Shown one piece after another: positions 56,350 to 64,000 of a DNA stretch of 64,000 nucleotides. Position 1 is the first letter of the stretch. Every line of letters begins with the position of its first letter. The DNA comes from Algibacter pacificus (GTDB taxonomy: Bacteria > Bacteroidota > Bacteroidia > Flavobacteriales > Flavobacteriaceae): the NCBI RefSeq assembly GCF_008033385.1, contig NZ_VOGY01000007.1, positions 62,001 through 126,000 on the forward strand. The letters run 5' to 3'. The position numbers and the translations under genes are program-made. The notes beneath the pieces are model-generated. The model was not told where the DNA came from, made no database searches, and saw only the letters and a program-made list of their open reading frames with translations.

Positions 56350-56373
56350 AACGTATTTATATTTACTTTTAAA

Positions 56374-56406
56374 TAAAAAAAGCCCCTTTTAATGGGGCTT
56401 TTTTAT
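56374..56406 (+). terminator. Terminator after the DUF5723 gene
   Basis: AAAAAAGCCCC pairs with GGGGCTTTTTT (loop TTTTAATG-like, about 8 nt). The A and T runs could serve both strands of this convergent junction. Confidence 0.85.
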
Positions 56407-56434
56407 GCGTTCTATTTAAAAACTTAACACGATA

Positions 56435-57274
56435 TTAAAACTTAATATTTAAAGTTTCTGTTGTTAGTACCTTGTTTTCTAGGTGTTCTAAAACCCAAGT
56501 ATTTCCATTTTTATAGATAATAGCCGATTGTCCTTCTACTAAAAACACCTCGTTTAATTGTGTTTTTTGAATGCGGTACAACACTTTTGGCGCACTATCG
56601 ACTAACTGAAACCCGTTTTTAATAGCCTGTGCGTATAACACATTAGTTGCACTGCTTTCGCTCATGGAAACCTGTTCTGTGATGGTTACTGAAGTTTCTT
56701 CTGGCGCTTCTGTTTCATTAACGACCTCAACGGCTTTCTCTTTTTTAAGTGTATTAATTTCTTCTTTTAGTTTTTCTATTTCTTTTGTTTTTTCAGCGGC
56801 CACAACTTGGGGTGTTGAGGCTGATAACTGACTTGCTTTAGGTTCGTATTTATAGTCTAAATCTTTAAACGAAAGGAAGGCATTACGAGTGGCTTCAACA
56901 TAAGATTTATCGAATTCCTTTTTCCTACTTTCCCCAACTTGCGAGGTGTAAACCACTCTATCATTACAATCGGTAAGCTCTACGGTTAGTTTTGTTTTAA
57001 ACATTCCTGGCGCTTTTAATAGATCGGCATCTAATGCTAAACAACGGTTTCTCATTAAATCTTCAGGATAATCTTCACCCTCAATAAAAGCTTCAAATCC
57101 GTATTTGTTAAATAGGAATTTAGACAAATCATTCAATTGATATTGATTGGCTTCTTTTAAAAAATCGAATTTCTTAGAAACAATAACATATTTGTAATTG
57201 TTTAATTCTGTTTGAGCGAAAGCGCTAGTTATAAATAAACAAGCGAAAATGGTGGTTAAAAATTTTGTCTTCAT
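56435..57274 (-). CDS. Secreted protein of unknown function
   Basis: The 279-residue protein has a clear signal peptide (ending SAFAQ, about residue 21). The first 130 residues form a compact domain with NNYKYVIVSKKFDFLKEAN and NRCLALDADL, followed by a basic/acidic coiled coil (about 165-185, EIEKLKEEINTLKKEK). A C-terminal beta domain (about 210-279) is built from repeated short strands. I do not recognise a named family. Its ATG overlaps the stop of the DUF5723 gene by 4 bp, so the two are coupled and it is probably an envelope partner of that protein. Confidence 0.7.
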   Translation of the reverse strand: MKTKFLTTIFACLFITSAFAQTELNNYKYVIVSKKFDFLKEANQYQLNDLSKFLFNKYGFEAFIEGEDYPEDLMRNRCLALDADLLKAPGMFKTKLTVELTDCNDRVVYTSQVGESRKKEFDKSYVEATRNAFLSFKDLDYKYEPKASQLSASTPQVVAAEKTKEIEKLKEEINTLKKEKAVEVVNETEAPEETSVTITEQVSMSESSATNVLYAQAIKNGFQLVDSAPKVLYRIQKTQLNEVFLVEGQSAIIYKNGNTWVLEHLENKVLTTETLNIKF

Positions 57275-58683
57275 TTCTTTTTAAATATATAATTAAATCC
57301 TAATTGTAAAGATACATGCTGTGCATCATAAATATTTTTGTAGGCTAATAAATTATCGGCCATTATATAAAAATTAGCTCCCCAAATGTGTGCTGAAACC
57401 CCAAGACCTACATTACTAAACGAATAAGAATCTATAGTGTACGCCGCTTTTAAACGCAACCCATTAAACAAACGGCGGTAATAATACGCGGTTAGCGCCA
57501 ATTGTGGTTGCTTAGGTCTATTTATGCCGTACAACTGCAAACCAACGGCATTTTGATAGCCTGTATCATCAGGTATACAACTACAGGTTTTGCTTCGTTT
57601 TTCTCCAAAGGCATAATTTAATGAGGCATTAAACTTCACTGGCCGCCAAGTAGTATATTTTGTTCTTGTTGTATCAACTATAAAGGTATCCTCAAAGTCA
57701 TCTTCAATAGTATCCCAATAATCATCAGCTGTTTGTCCGTCCTCGGCTTCTGGGAAAAGTGGATTTACACCGCTATATGTAAATTCACCATTTACAACGT
57801 AATTTTCCACATCTTTAGTATGACTAATAAACCCGATATCGAGCACACTGGCATCTAAACTCCATTGGTTATTTAGTTGGTAAGTAAACCCTAAATCGAC
57901 CCCCAAACCTAAATTACCACCAAAAAACGCACGCTTTTTCAATGTGTCGATATTATCGTTAACATCTACATTGTCATCGTCAATTAAACTTGCAATTCCT
58001 GAGGTTTGCACCGCTATCCCGAAATCGAACTCATGATCGTAATAATTATCTTCTCCCCGAGTTGTAATAAAGCCGCCTTTATTTTTAGTTGAATGTATAT
58101 TGGCGAGACTAGAGTATATTTTTCCACGGATCCCGTAAGTGAATTTTTTATTCACTTTTTTATTATATCCCAAATGAAATACCGAAAGTACATCGGCCGT
58201 TCCACTTAAATGATTAGCCTTAAATAATTGATTGATGTTATTTTTATTCCCTTCCAAAGCTAAAGTAGCAAAATCTTTTGGAAAGTATAACATAAAATCG
58301 AGCTCTTGATAAAGCCCAAAACTGAGGTATTCGTTTTTCTCGAACCTATTCCCCACAGCAACACCTCCCGAAAAAATTTCTAATTGTTGATTAACAGTAT
58401 AAAAATCGTTTGGGTTCATACTACTAACAGCCGTCCTTAGCTTGTCGTTAAAATCGATATTATCATCACTAAAAACATCATAAACAGTACTTCCTGTCGT
58501 TCCCAGATCCACATGAATTTGTGATAACAATGGCACTCCCACATACCAATCATTGGTTACTTTCCCTCCGGGGTTTTGCATGAGTGCTTGTGGAATTTCA
58601 GAAAAACCATAGAGTAATTGTTTGTTTTGGGAAAAGGTAAACAAACCGATATGCAAGATAATTATTAGAATGATTTCTCGCAT
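57271..58683 (-). CDS. DUF5723 outer membrane protein
   Basis: The 470-residue protein has a signal peptide (ending FTFSQ), the segment PQALMQNPGGKVTNDWYVGVPLLSQIHVD, and repeated beta strands (LGLGVDLGFTYQLNNQWSLDASVLDIGF) typical of DUF5723. It resembles the convergent 54994 protein in type, so there are two such barrels within 4 kb. A CSC motif (KTCSCIPDD, near 355) is a possible disulfide. The gene lies 2 bp after the lipoprotein gene and overlaps the next gene by 4 bp. Confidence 0.8.
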   Translation of the reverse strand: MREIILIIILHIGLFTFSQNKQLLYGFSEIPQALMQNPGGKVTNDWYVGVPLLSQIHVDLGTTGSTVYDVFSDDNIDFNDKLRTAVSSMNPNDFYTVNQQLEIFSGGVAVGNRFEKNEYLSFGLYQELDFMLYFPKDFATLALEGNKNNINQLFKANHLSGTADVLSVFHLGYNKKVNKKFTYGIRGKIYSSLANIHSTKNKGGFITTRGEDNYYDHEFDFGIAVQTSGIASLIDDDNVDVNDNIDTLKKRAFFGGNLGLGVDLGFTYQLNNQWSLDASVLDIGFISHTKDVENYVVNGEFTYSGVNPLFPEAEDGQTADDYWDTIEDDFEDTFIVDTTRTKYTTWRPVKFNASLNYAFGEKRSKTCSCIPDDTGYQNAVGLQLYGINRPKQPQLALTAYYYRRLFNGLRLKAAYTIDSYSFSNVGLGVSAHIWGANFYIMADNLLAYKNIYDAQHVSLQLGFNYIFKKK

Positions 58684-58685
58684 TT

Positions 58686-59240
58686 CTAGTCTACCAAATT
58701 AATTTGAAATGCGGCGTAGGATTTACAGGCAACACGCCCTAAGCTGTCCGTATCTATAGGCGTTCCATTCCGCAAACGTAAGGTATAGGCAATTCTTACG
58801 GTTTGTTTTAGGGCTAAAAGGTCTTCATTTTCAAACACCTCGGTATAAGTAGATACTGTATCGGTATGATCTGCAGAAGCATTTTCCTGAACGGTAAAAC
58901 TGTGTACCACAGTATTTGTAATATCAATAAAATCTATGGTAAAAGCAAAGGCTCTGTTTATGGTGTTTTGTGTTTCAAACACTAGCTCAACTCGTTTTAA
59001 ATGATTGGATGTAAATTGATATCTAAAAAACTCGATATCTATAAAATCTTGAGAAGTAGATACCTCCACCCCATTCGCCAAAAACCGACTTGCTGGTTCA
59101 TTAAAATGAATGAAGCTAGCTTCGAATTCTGGAGTCACCTCTAAATCTTCCACTTGATTGAAATCTATAGATTTTGTACACGAGAAAATGAACATACTCG
59201 AACATAGAAAAAAAGCAATTTTATATTTAAAAGTATTCAT
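58686..59240 (-). CDS. Predicted lipoprotein of unknown function
   Basis: The 184-residue protein has a lipoprotein signal with lipobox IFSC (Cys21). The mature part is beta-rich (DLEVTPEFEASFIHF, VELVFETQNTINRAFAFTIDFID) with no family I recognise. It is the first gene of an envelope operon with DUF5723 and the 279-residue secreted protein (2-bp gap downstream). It is probably anchored in a membrane and may interact with the barrel protein. Confidence 0.7.
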   Translation of the reverse strand: MNTFKYKIAFFLCSSMFIFSCTKSIDFNQVEDLEVTPEFEASFIHFNEPASRFLANGVEVSTSQDFIDIEFFRYQFTSNHLKRVELVFETQNTINRAFAFTIDFIDITNTVVHSFTVQENASADHTDTVSTYTEVFENEDLLALKQTVRIAYTLRLRNGTPIDTDSLGRVACKSYAAFQINLVD

Positions 59241-59280
59241 TAAGGTGTCAAACGATTTAAAACAGGGTTTAGTGTATAGG

Positions 59281-59970
59281 CTATAAATAATGCTTTAAAC
59301 TCATTAAATTATCAACTTTCTTAATGTTTTCATTTAATTCTGTATTATTAACATCGAAAAAAATAACATCCATCCCTATATTTTTTGCACCGAGAATATC
59401 GGCTTCAAAACTATCGCCAATCATAATGCTACGTTCTGCTTTTGTATTGGCCTGCTCTAAGGCATGATTAAATATTTTAGGATTTGGCTTTTTTACACCC
59501 ACCATTTCAGAATTTGTAACGGTATCAAAATAGTGTAAAATATTAGATTTTTGCATCTTTTTATGCTGAACCTCATCAAAACCGTTAGTAATAATATGCA
59601 AACTATACTGTGTTTTTAAATAATCGAGAATTTCAAAAGTGTTATCAAACAAATGATTAAAACTTGATAAATGCTCTAAATAATCATGAGATAATTTATG
59701 CACCATATCCACCTCTTGCTCAATATTTAAAGCCAAAAAAGTGTCGTTTAAACGACCAAAACGCAAGTTTTCTCTAGTTACCTTTTCTTCCCTATAAAGT
59801 TTCCAATATTTAAAATTAATAGGAACATAGTGTTCTAAAAACGTATCAATTTCAACGTCTATATCATTTATTTCGAATATTTTCTCGAATGTTAATGCCG
59901 AATTTTTATCGAAATCCCAAAGGGTGTGGTCTAAATCGAAAAACACATCGGTAATGGTATTAATCTTCAT
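59281..59970 (-). CDS. YjjG-family noncanonical pyrimidine nucleotidase
   Basis: The 229-residue HAD-superfamily hydrolase has motif I FFDLDHTLWDFDKN (nucleophile Asp12, Asp14), motif II IITNGF, motif III Lys in GVKKPNPKIF, and motif IV IGDSFEADILGAKN. YjjG removes phosphate from altered pyrimidine nucleotides. Its start overlaps the end of the deacetylase-like gene by 11 bp, giving a coupled pair. Confidence 0.9.
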   Translation of the reverse strand: MKINTITDVFFDLDHTLWDFDKNSALTFEKIFEINDIDVEIDTFLEHYVPINFKYWKLYREEKVTRENLRFGRLNDTFLALNIEQEVDMVHKLSHDYLEHLSSFNHLFDNTFEILDYLKTQYSLHIITNGFDEVQHKKMQKSNILHYFDTVTNSEMVGVKKPNPKIFNHALEQANTKAERSIMIGDSFEADILGAKNIGMDVIFFDVNNTELNENIKKVDNLMSLKHYL

Positions 59971-61264
59971 AATCTGCGGAATCTAAAATAATATTAAACA
60001 ATTCTTTAAAGCCTTGCCATCTATAACCTTCACTTAAGGTATAATTATGAAATACGGAAACAAACTCACCATTCACCTGTTTTACTTCATTAATAATATT
60101 ATTCAACACCCGCTTTTTATCTAATAATGATTTATATTTTAATAACGCAAAATCCATGAGGTGATAGGGACAAATTTTAAGTGGTGTTTGTACTTCGTAG
60201 TCTAAATCGTAAAATAAAAACGGTGTACAGGTGCCTGCTCTAAATCCAATTTCATTAGCATAGCCCATGGTATAATCTTCACGTATATTTAACTCTATTA
60301 ACCCTCTATAACTTTCTGGCAAGTTTAATTTAGAAAAAGACTGCCTGGTGGCTTTTAAGGGCTTATTAATAATTTCTTCCATTTTATTTTTTTCTTTCTT
60401 CAAAATATCTGGTTTATCTATTGCGAAAAAAGACACTTTTAATCCAACATGACAGTAGTCTGCAACGTGTTTTATAAGGGATATAAAGCCTTTATTGTTT
60501 GCACTAATTCCCTTATCGTAAGTAGAATATTCGCCCAATAAAAAGAAAAAAACAAATTTAAATTTAGACTGTTTTTGTTTATTTATATAGTATTTAAACG
60601 AATCGAATGGATCGTGTTTCAAATTCATAAGCACCATAAAGCGCGTGTATAGGGCTTTAAATTTTAGTTTAAAAACATCTTTTATAGTGCCACCAACGGT
60701 TCTAATAATACCATTTAATTTATAAAGGTAGGGGTTAGGAATATCGATAACTGGTTTTATACGATATGTTTTTACTGGAAATTTAAATTCTGGAAATTGT
60801 TTCTCTATGGCTTTTTTAAATCTATAAGCCCAGATATCTACAACGGGTTGCTTTAAAAATTGATGTTTAAAAGCTAAGCTTTCGGAGGCGGTAAACCTAC
60901 CAAATTCATCTTTTACATGAGGTAAATATTCTTCATATCGAGATAATAAATAAAATGCTGCGGCAAATATATCGAAAGGCAAACCACTATTTTCTCCAAT
61001 ATAAAAAAAGCATTTAGTGTTTTCCCAGGGTTGGATATTAATATCGACATCGCTTAAACCTTGCTCAAATAATAAATCGTTACTTTTTATAAAAAACTCA
61101 TTACCAAGTGCTTGTTTGGTGTAAGACATTTTTATACTATCGTGGGCTATAAAACTTTCTATTTTTGTGGTAAAAGTAACCTCTATGCCTAGTATTCGTG
61201 TACAAATATGCTTAAAAACATACTTTAATCGTGGGGATATTTTATGAGTATATACTAATAACAT
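59960..61264 (-). CDS. Polysaccharide deacetylase-like protein
   Basis: The 434-residue protein is of the Bacteroidota family annotated as polysaccharide deacetylase. An N-terminal region (FDIFAAAFYLLSRYEEYLPHVKDEFGRF, near 105-135) precedes a deacetylase-like barrel (KPVIDIPNPYLYK, FKFVFFFLLGEYSTYDKG, GLKVSFF, ATRQSFSKLNLPESYRGL). The usual D-x-D of the active strand appears as IDIPN, so the metal site may be altered. It has no signal peptide, so a cytoplasmic location is likely. The substrate is unknown. Confidence 0.75.
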   Translation of the reverse strand: MLLVYTHKISPRLKYVFKHICTRILGIEVTFTTKIESFIAHDSIKMSYTKQALGNEFFIKSNDLLFEQGLSDVDINIQPWENTKCFFYIGENSGLPFDIFAAAFYLLSRYEEYLPHVKDEFGRFTASESLAFKHQFLKQPVVDIWAYRFKKAIEKQFPEFKFPVKTYRIKPVIDIPNPYLYKLNGIIRTVGGTIKDVFKLKFKALYTRFMVLMNLKHDPFDSFKYYINKQKQSKFKFVFFFLLGEYSTYDKGISANNKGFISLIKHVADYCHVGLKVSFFAIDKPDILKKEKNKMEEIINKPLKATRQSFSKLNLPESYRGLIELNIREDYTMGYANEIGFRAGTCTPFLFYDLDYEVQTPLKICPYHLMDFALLKYKSLLDKKRVLNNIINEVKQVNGEFVSVFHNYTLSEGYRWQGFKELFNIILDSADYED

Positions 61265-61303
61265 AACTATTTGAATAAGGCTTTCCTATTATTAAATGAA
61301 AAT

Positions 61304-62002
61304 TTACAACACATTTTCATCGGCGAAACTAAAGTATGCTTTTTCAGTAATAATTAGGTGATCTAACACCTTTATATCTAAACTTTGTGCGGCAATTTTT
61401 AATTTTTGTGTGATATTTTTGTCGGCTTCGCTAGGCTTTAATGTTCCAGAAGGGTGGTTGTGCGCCAAAATTAACCCTAAAGCACCAACTTCGAGCGCGT
61501 TTTTAAGAACTAACCGAACATCAACTAAGGTGCCTGTAATACCACCTTTACTTAATTGATTTTTCTGAATGACTTTATTGGAATTATTCAAATAAATTAT
61601 CCAAAACTCTTCGTGATTGAGATCGCCAATAACCGGTTGCATCAGTTCGAACACCGATTTACTAGAAGTAATTTTCTTTTTCTCTAAAGCTTCTTCACCA
61701 CGCCTTCTGCGTCCTAATTCTAATGCCGCAATAATACTAATCGCTTTGGCTTCCCCAATACCTTTGAATGCCATAAGTTGTTTTACAGAAAGCTTTCCCA
61801 GGGCACTCAAGTTATTTTCTGTACTGGCTAATATACGTTTGCATAGTGCTACGGCACTTTCTTCACGATTACCCGAACCAATTAAAATAGCCACTAATTC
61901 CGCATCGCTTAAAGCGGCTTTTCCTTTGTAGAGTAATTTTTCTCGAGGTTGGTCGTCCTGACTCCAATTTTTTATAGAAAATGCACGTTCTTTATTCCTC
62001 AT
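61304..62002 (-). CDS. radC: RadC/JAB1 metalloprotease-fold protein
   Basis: The 232-residue protein has an N-terminal helix-hairpin-helix region (about 65-95, MAFKGIGEAKAISIIAALELG) and a JAB/MPN metal site HNHPSG with His181, His183 and Asp194 (SEAD). It matches full-length RadC, whose role in repair is disputed. It lies between the hybrid kinase and the deacetylase-like gene on the same strand. Confidence 0.94.
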   Translation of the reverse strand: MRNKERAFSIKNWSQDDQPREKLLYKGKAALSDAELVAILIGSGNREESAVALCKRILASTENNLSALGKLSVKQLMAFKGIGEAKAISIIAALELGRRRRGEEALEKKKITSSKSVFELMQPVIGDLNHEEFWIIYLNNSNKVIQKNQLSKGGITGTLVDVRLVLKNALEVGALGLILAHNHPSGTLKPSEADKNITQKLKIAAQSLDIKVLDHLIITEKAYFSFADENVL

Positions 62003-62043
62003 TCTATAAATCTACATATTTTTTTTATACCATAGCTATAAAT

Positions 62044-63765
62044 TTAAGTAGAACTATATGATTTTAAAACAGCATATAACTTACTTGCTTCAAAAGGTTT
62101 ACCTATAAAACCATTCATTTTATATTGTTTGGTTTTTTCTTTTATATCGGTTTGCGCCAATGCGGTTAAAGCAATAATTGGAATATTTGCTATTTTGGGG
62201 TCTGGCAATTCTCGAATATATTTTGTAGCCTCGTAACCATTCATTATTGGCATTTGCAAATCCATTAATATTAAATCGAAATCACAAAGAGCCTTATCTA
62301 TTAGTTTTGTTACTTCCTCTCCATTTTCGGCAACTGTAAAATTAACGTTCCAATTTAAAAACATTTTTTTTAAAACAAACACGTTCATTTTACTATCTTC
62401 TGCAACTAAAACATTTATGTTTAATGGTTTATATGTAGGTTTTAAATCGATGTTTTTATTATTAAATGAGTCACTTTTTTTATCTAACTTAAAATCTATT
62501 TTGAAAAAAAACATAGATCCTTTTCCTAATTCACTTACAAGTTTTAAATCGCTATTTTGTAGTTTTAATAAGCGCCTACAAATAGAAAGCCCAAGTCCTG
62601 TTCCCCCATATTTAATAGCCGTTTCGGAACTGGCTTGAACAAAACTTTCAAAAATTGCTTCTTGCTTACTTTTAGTAATACCAATTCCTGTATCGATAAC
62701 TTTAAATTCAAGAGAGATTCTATTAGCAACTTCCTCTAGTTTTTTTATACTGAGCGTTACACTGCCATGCGCTGTAAATTTAAATGAATTACTTAATAAG
62801 TTTTGAATAATTTGGGTTAAAACGACTTGATCTCCAATAATGTTTTTGGGCAGGTTATTTTCTTTTATCAATTTAAAAACGAGTCCTTTTTTATTGGCTT
62901 GGTAATCGAATTGTTCTTTAATTTTATCTAAAAAAGTCAACAAATTAAATTCGCGTTGTATAATTTCTACTTTACCCGATTTTATTTTATCAAAATCTAA
63001 TAAATCATTAATTAAATCAAGCAAGTGTTCGCTAGAGTATTTTAACCCTTTAAGGGTTTCCTCTTGGTGTGGCAAATATGTTTCCATTAACAAAACATTA
63101 GACAAACCGGTTACTGCATTTAGTGGTGTTCTAATTTCGTGAGACATGGTAGAGAGAAACTCATCTTTAGATATGCTGGCTTTATGTAGTTGTATTTCTA
63201 TTTCTTTTAAATTGGTTATATCGATAATGGTTCCTATAAAACCATGCTCTTTATTTTCTGTATTATAAAAAATTTTTGCAGTTAACTCGAACCAAATATC
63301 TTTATTTGGTGTTTTTAATTTAAACGTAAAAACGGTCTTATTTTTCCTAAAAAATCTATAGTTACTTTTATTTTCATTTATATCTGTATTGGATATAAAT
63401 TCTTTATAATTTCGCCCTAAACTCTCTTTTACCGAATACCCAGTATATTTTTCCCATGCCACATTTAAATAGGTAAAATTCCCTTTCAAATCAGTTTCAA
63501 AAATAATACCGCCAATATTATCTACAATATGCTCTAATTTAGACGCTGTAGTATCGCGTTCTTTAATTAATTGTTTATTTACAGCCAAAAGCTCCTTAGA
63601 GCTTAACTCTAAAATATTTTCTAACCTATAAATATCTTCATCAAAACTAGTATAAGCGGCGCTTACTGCTTCTAAAAAGCATTTAAAATTAAGATTATCA
63701 ATAGGGTTTACTCTAGATTTTTTTAATTGACGTCTTAACAGTTTATGATAGCCTTTGTTTAACAT
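62044..63765 (-). CDS. Hybrid sensor histidine kinase (PAS-HisKA-HATPase-REC)
   Basis: The 573-residue protein has an N-terminal helical segment (about 1-70) and a PAS domain (about 75-190; FETDLKGNFTYLNVAWEKYTGY). HisKA carries phospho-acceptor His209 (MSHEIRTPLNA), the ATPase has N-box Asn326, DTGIGI (358-363) and GGTGLGLSI (387-395), and the receiver has phospho-acceptor Asp502 (LILMDLQMP). No membrane span is seen, so sensing is cytoplasmic. It starts inside the last 7 bp of the FIST gene, suggesting that the FIST protein supplies its signal. Confidence 0.93.
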   Translation of the reverse strand: MLNKGYHKLLRRQLKKSRVNPIDNLNFKCFLEAVSAAYTSFDEDIYRLENILELSSKELLAVNKQLIKERDTTASKLEHIVDNIGGIIFETDLKGNFTYLNVAWEKYTGYSVKESLGRNYKEFISNTDINENKSNYRFFRKNKTVFTFKLKTPNKDIWFELTAKIFYNTENKEHGFIGTIIDITNLKEIEIQLHKASISKDEFLSTMSHEIRTPLNAVTGLSNVLLMETYLPHQEETLKGLKYSSEHLLDLINDLLDFDKIKSGKVEIIQREFNLLTFLDKIKEQFDYQANKKGLVFKLIKENNLPKNIIGDQVVLTQIIQNLLSNSFKFTAHGSVTLSIKKLEEVANRISLEFKVIDTGIGITKSKQEAIFESFVQASSETAIKYGGTGLGLSICRRLLKLQNSDLKLVSELGKGSMFFFKIDFKLDKKSDSFNNKNIDLKPTYKPLNINVLVAEDSKMNVFVLKKMFLNWNVNFTVAENGEEVTKLIDKALCDFDLILMDLQMPIMNGYEATKYIRELPDPKIANIPIIALTALAQTDIKEKTKQYKMNGFIGKPFEASKLYAVLKSYSST

Positions 63766-64000
63766 TCTTTAAGTGTTGTTATGGTCATTGTTTGATGGTG
63801 TAATTCGCAGGGAGACCACTCACCAAAAGGAGCTATTTCTCCATAAGAATAAACCCCAGTTATTTTTGGATCTCTTCCAACAACCTCTTGGACGATCTCT
63901 ACCTCCTCTTCTACTAATTGTTTTAAAATCAATCTTCTGCCTAAACAGCTTATTAATATTGCCAATTCTACCTCTTCTTTTAACTGTTGGGTAACCGCAA
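63759..64000 (-). CDS. FIST-domain signal protein, C-terminal end only
   Basis: The frame is open to the window edge, so the N-terminal part is missing. The visible about 80 residues match the end of the FIST_C domain: AILISCLGRRLILKQ, then GVYSYGEIAPFGEW and CELHHQTMTITTLKE. FIST (F-box and intracellular signal transduction) proteins bind small molecules and often act with sensor kinases. Here the gene overlaps a hybrid kinase gene by 7 bp. The start lies beyond the window. Confidence 0.88.
   Translation of the reverse strand, partial: AVTQQLKEEVELAILISCLGRRLILKQLVEEEVEIVQEVVGRDPKITGVYSYGEIAPFGEWSPCELHHQTMTITTLKEC

Overview
The window is AT-rich chromosomal DNA from a member of the Bacteroidota, most likely a marine or aquatic Flavobacteriaceae. 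The grounds are a SusC/SusD pair, a short 287-residue RpoD, an exosortase F (XrtF) pair, a porG-uppS-bamA-ompH-ompH block, DUF6089/DUF5723/HYC_CC_PP families, and promoters of the Bacteroidota type (TTTG, about 19 bp, TAnnTTTG). I see no rRNA operon, prophage, insertion sequence or CRISPR array. Three tRNA genes are present (Gly-GCC, Leu-UAA, Arg-UCG).

Layout. 1-3.8 kb: the 3' part of a SusC porin and its SusD lipoprotein. 3.9-6.6 kb: minus-strand methyltransferase, cupin, SpoU-type RNA methylase and DUF1573 protein. 6.7-12.6 kb: mutS, tRNA-Gly and tRNA-Leu, and a large GH63-like glucosidase. 12.7-19.1 kb: a FolK-deoxynucleoside kinase fusion, a queuosine-precursor transporter, an AsmA-like protein, the XrtF pair and a GAF/fRMsr protein. 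19.3-28.1 kb: purH, then the cell-shape cluster mreB-mreC-mreD-pbp2-rodA, a lipoprotein-type peptide deformylase and murI. 28.4-33.8 kb: rpe, a CBS protein, tRNA-Arg, a YqeY protein, rpoD, rpsU, DUF2797 and a GH3 enzyme. 33.9-39.6 kb (minus strand): tig, clpP and clpX, a holin-like membrane protein, an alpha/beta hydrolase and pdxJ. 39.7-47.4 kb (plus strand): CBS protein, nadK, porG, uppS, bamA and two ompH genes, forming an outer-membrane biogenesis cluster. 47.7-51.5 kb (minus strand): a four-gene set rich in paired cysteines that looks like an envelope metal-handling system. 51.7-54.9 kb: rlmB, two microsatellites, a rhomboid protease and rarA. 55-61.3 kb: two DUF5723 proteins in convergent orientation, envelope proteins, a YjjG phosphatase and a polysaccharide deacetylase-like protein. 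61.3-64 kb: radC, a hybrid histidine kinase and the end of a FIST protein.

Most genes are housekeeping and closely packed. The least explained items are: (1) a family of four dispersed intergenic elements with conserved ends and nested inverted repeats whose stems differ in sequence but still pair; (2) the four-gene cysteine-rich cluster (TonB receptor, two HMA-domain proteins, HYC_CC_PP protein); (3) a peptide deformylase with all metal ligands but with a lipoprotein signal, encoded between rodA and murI; (4) a 21-bp perfect inverted repeat just after purH, flanked by 8-bp direct repeats; and (5) adjacent 7-bp and 6-bp microsatellites between rlmB and the rhomboid gene.

Family assignments come from motifs read by eye. 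No database search was run.
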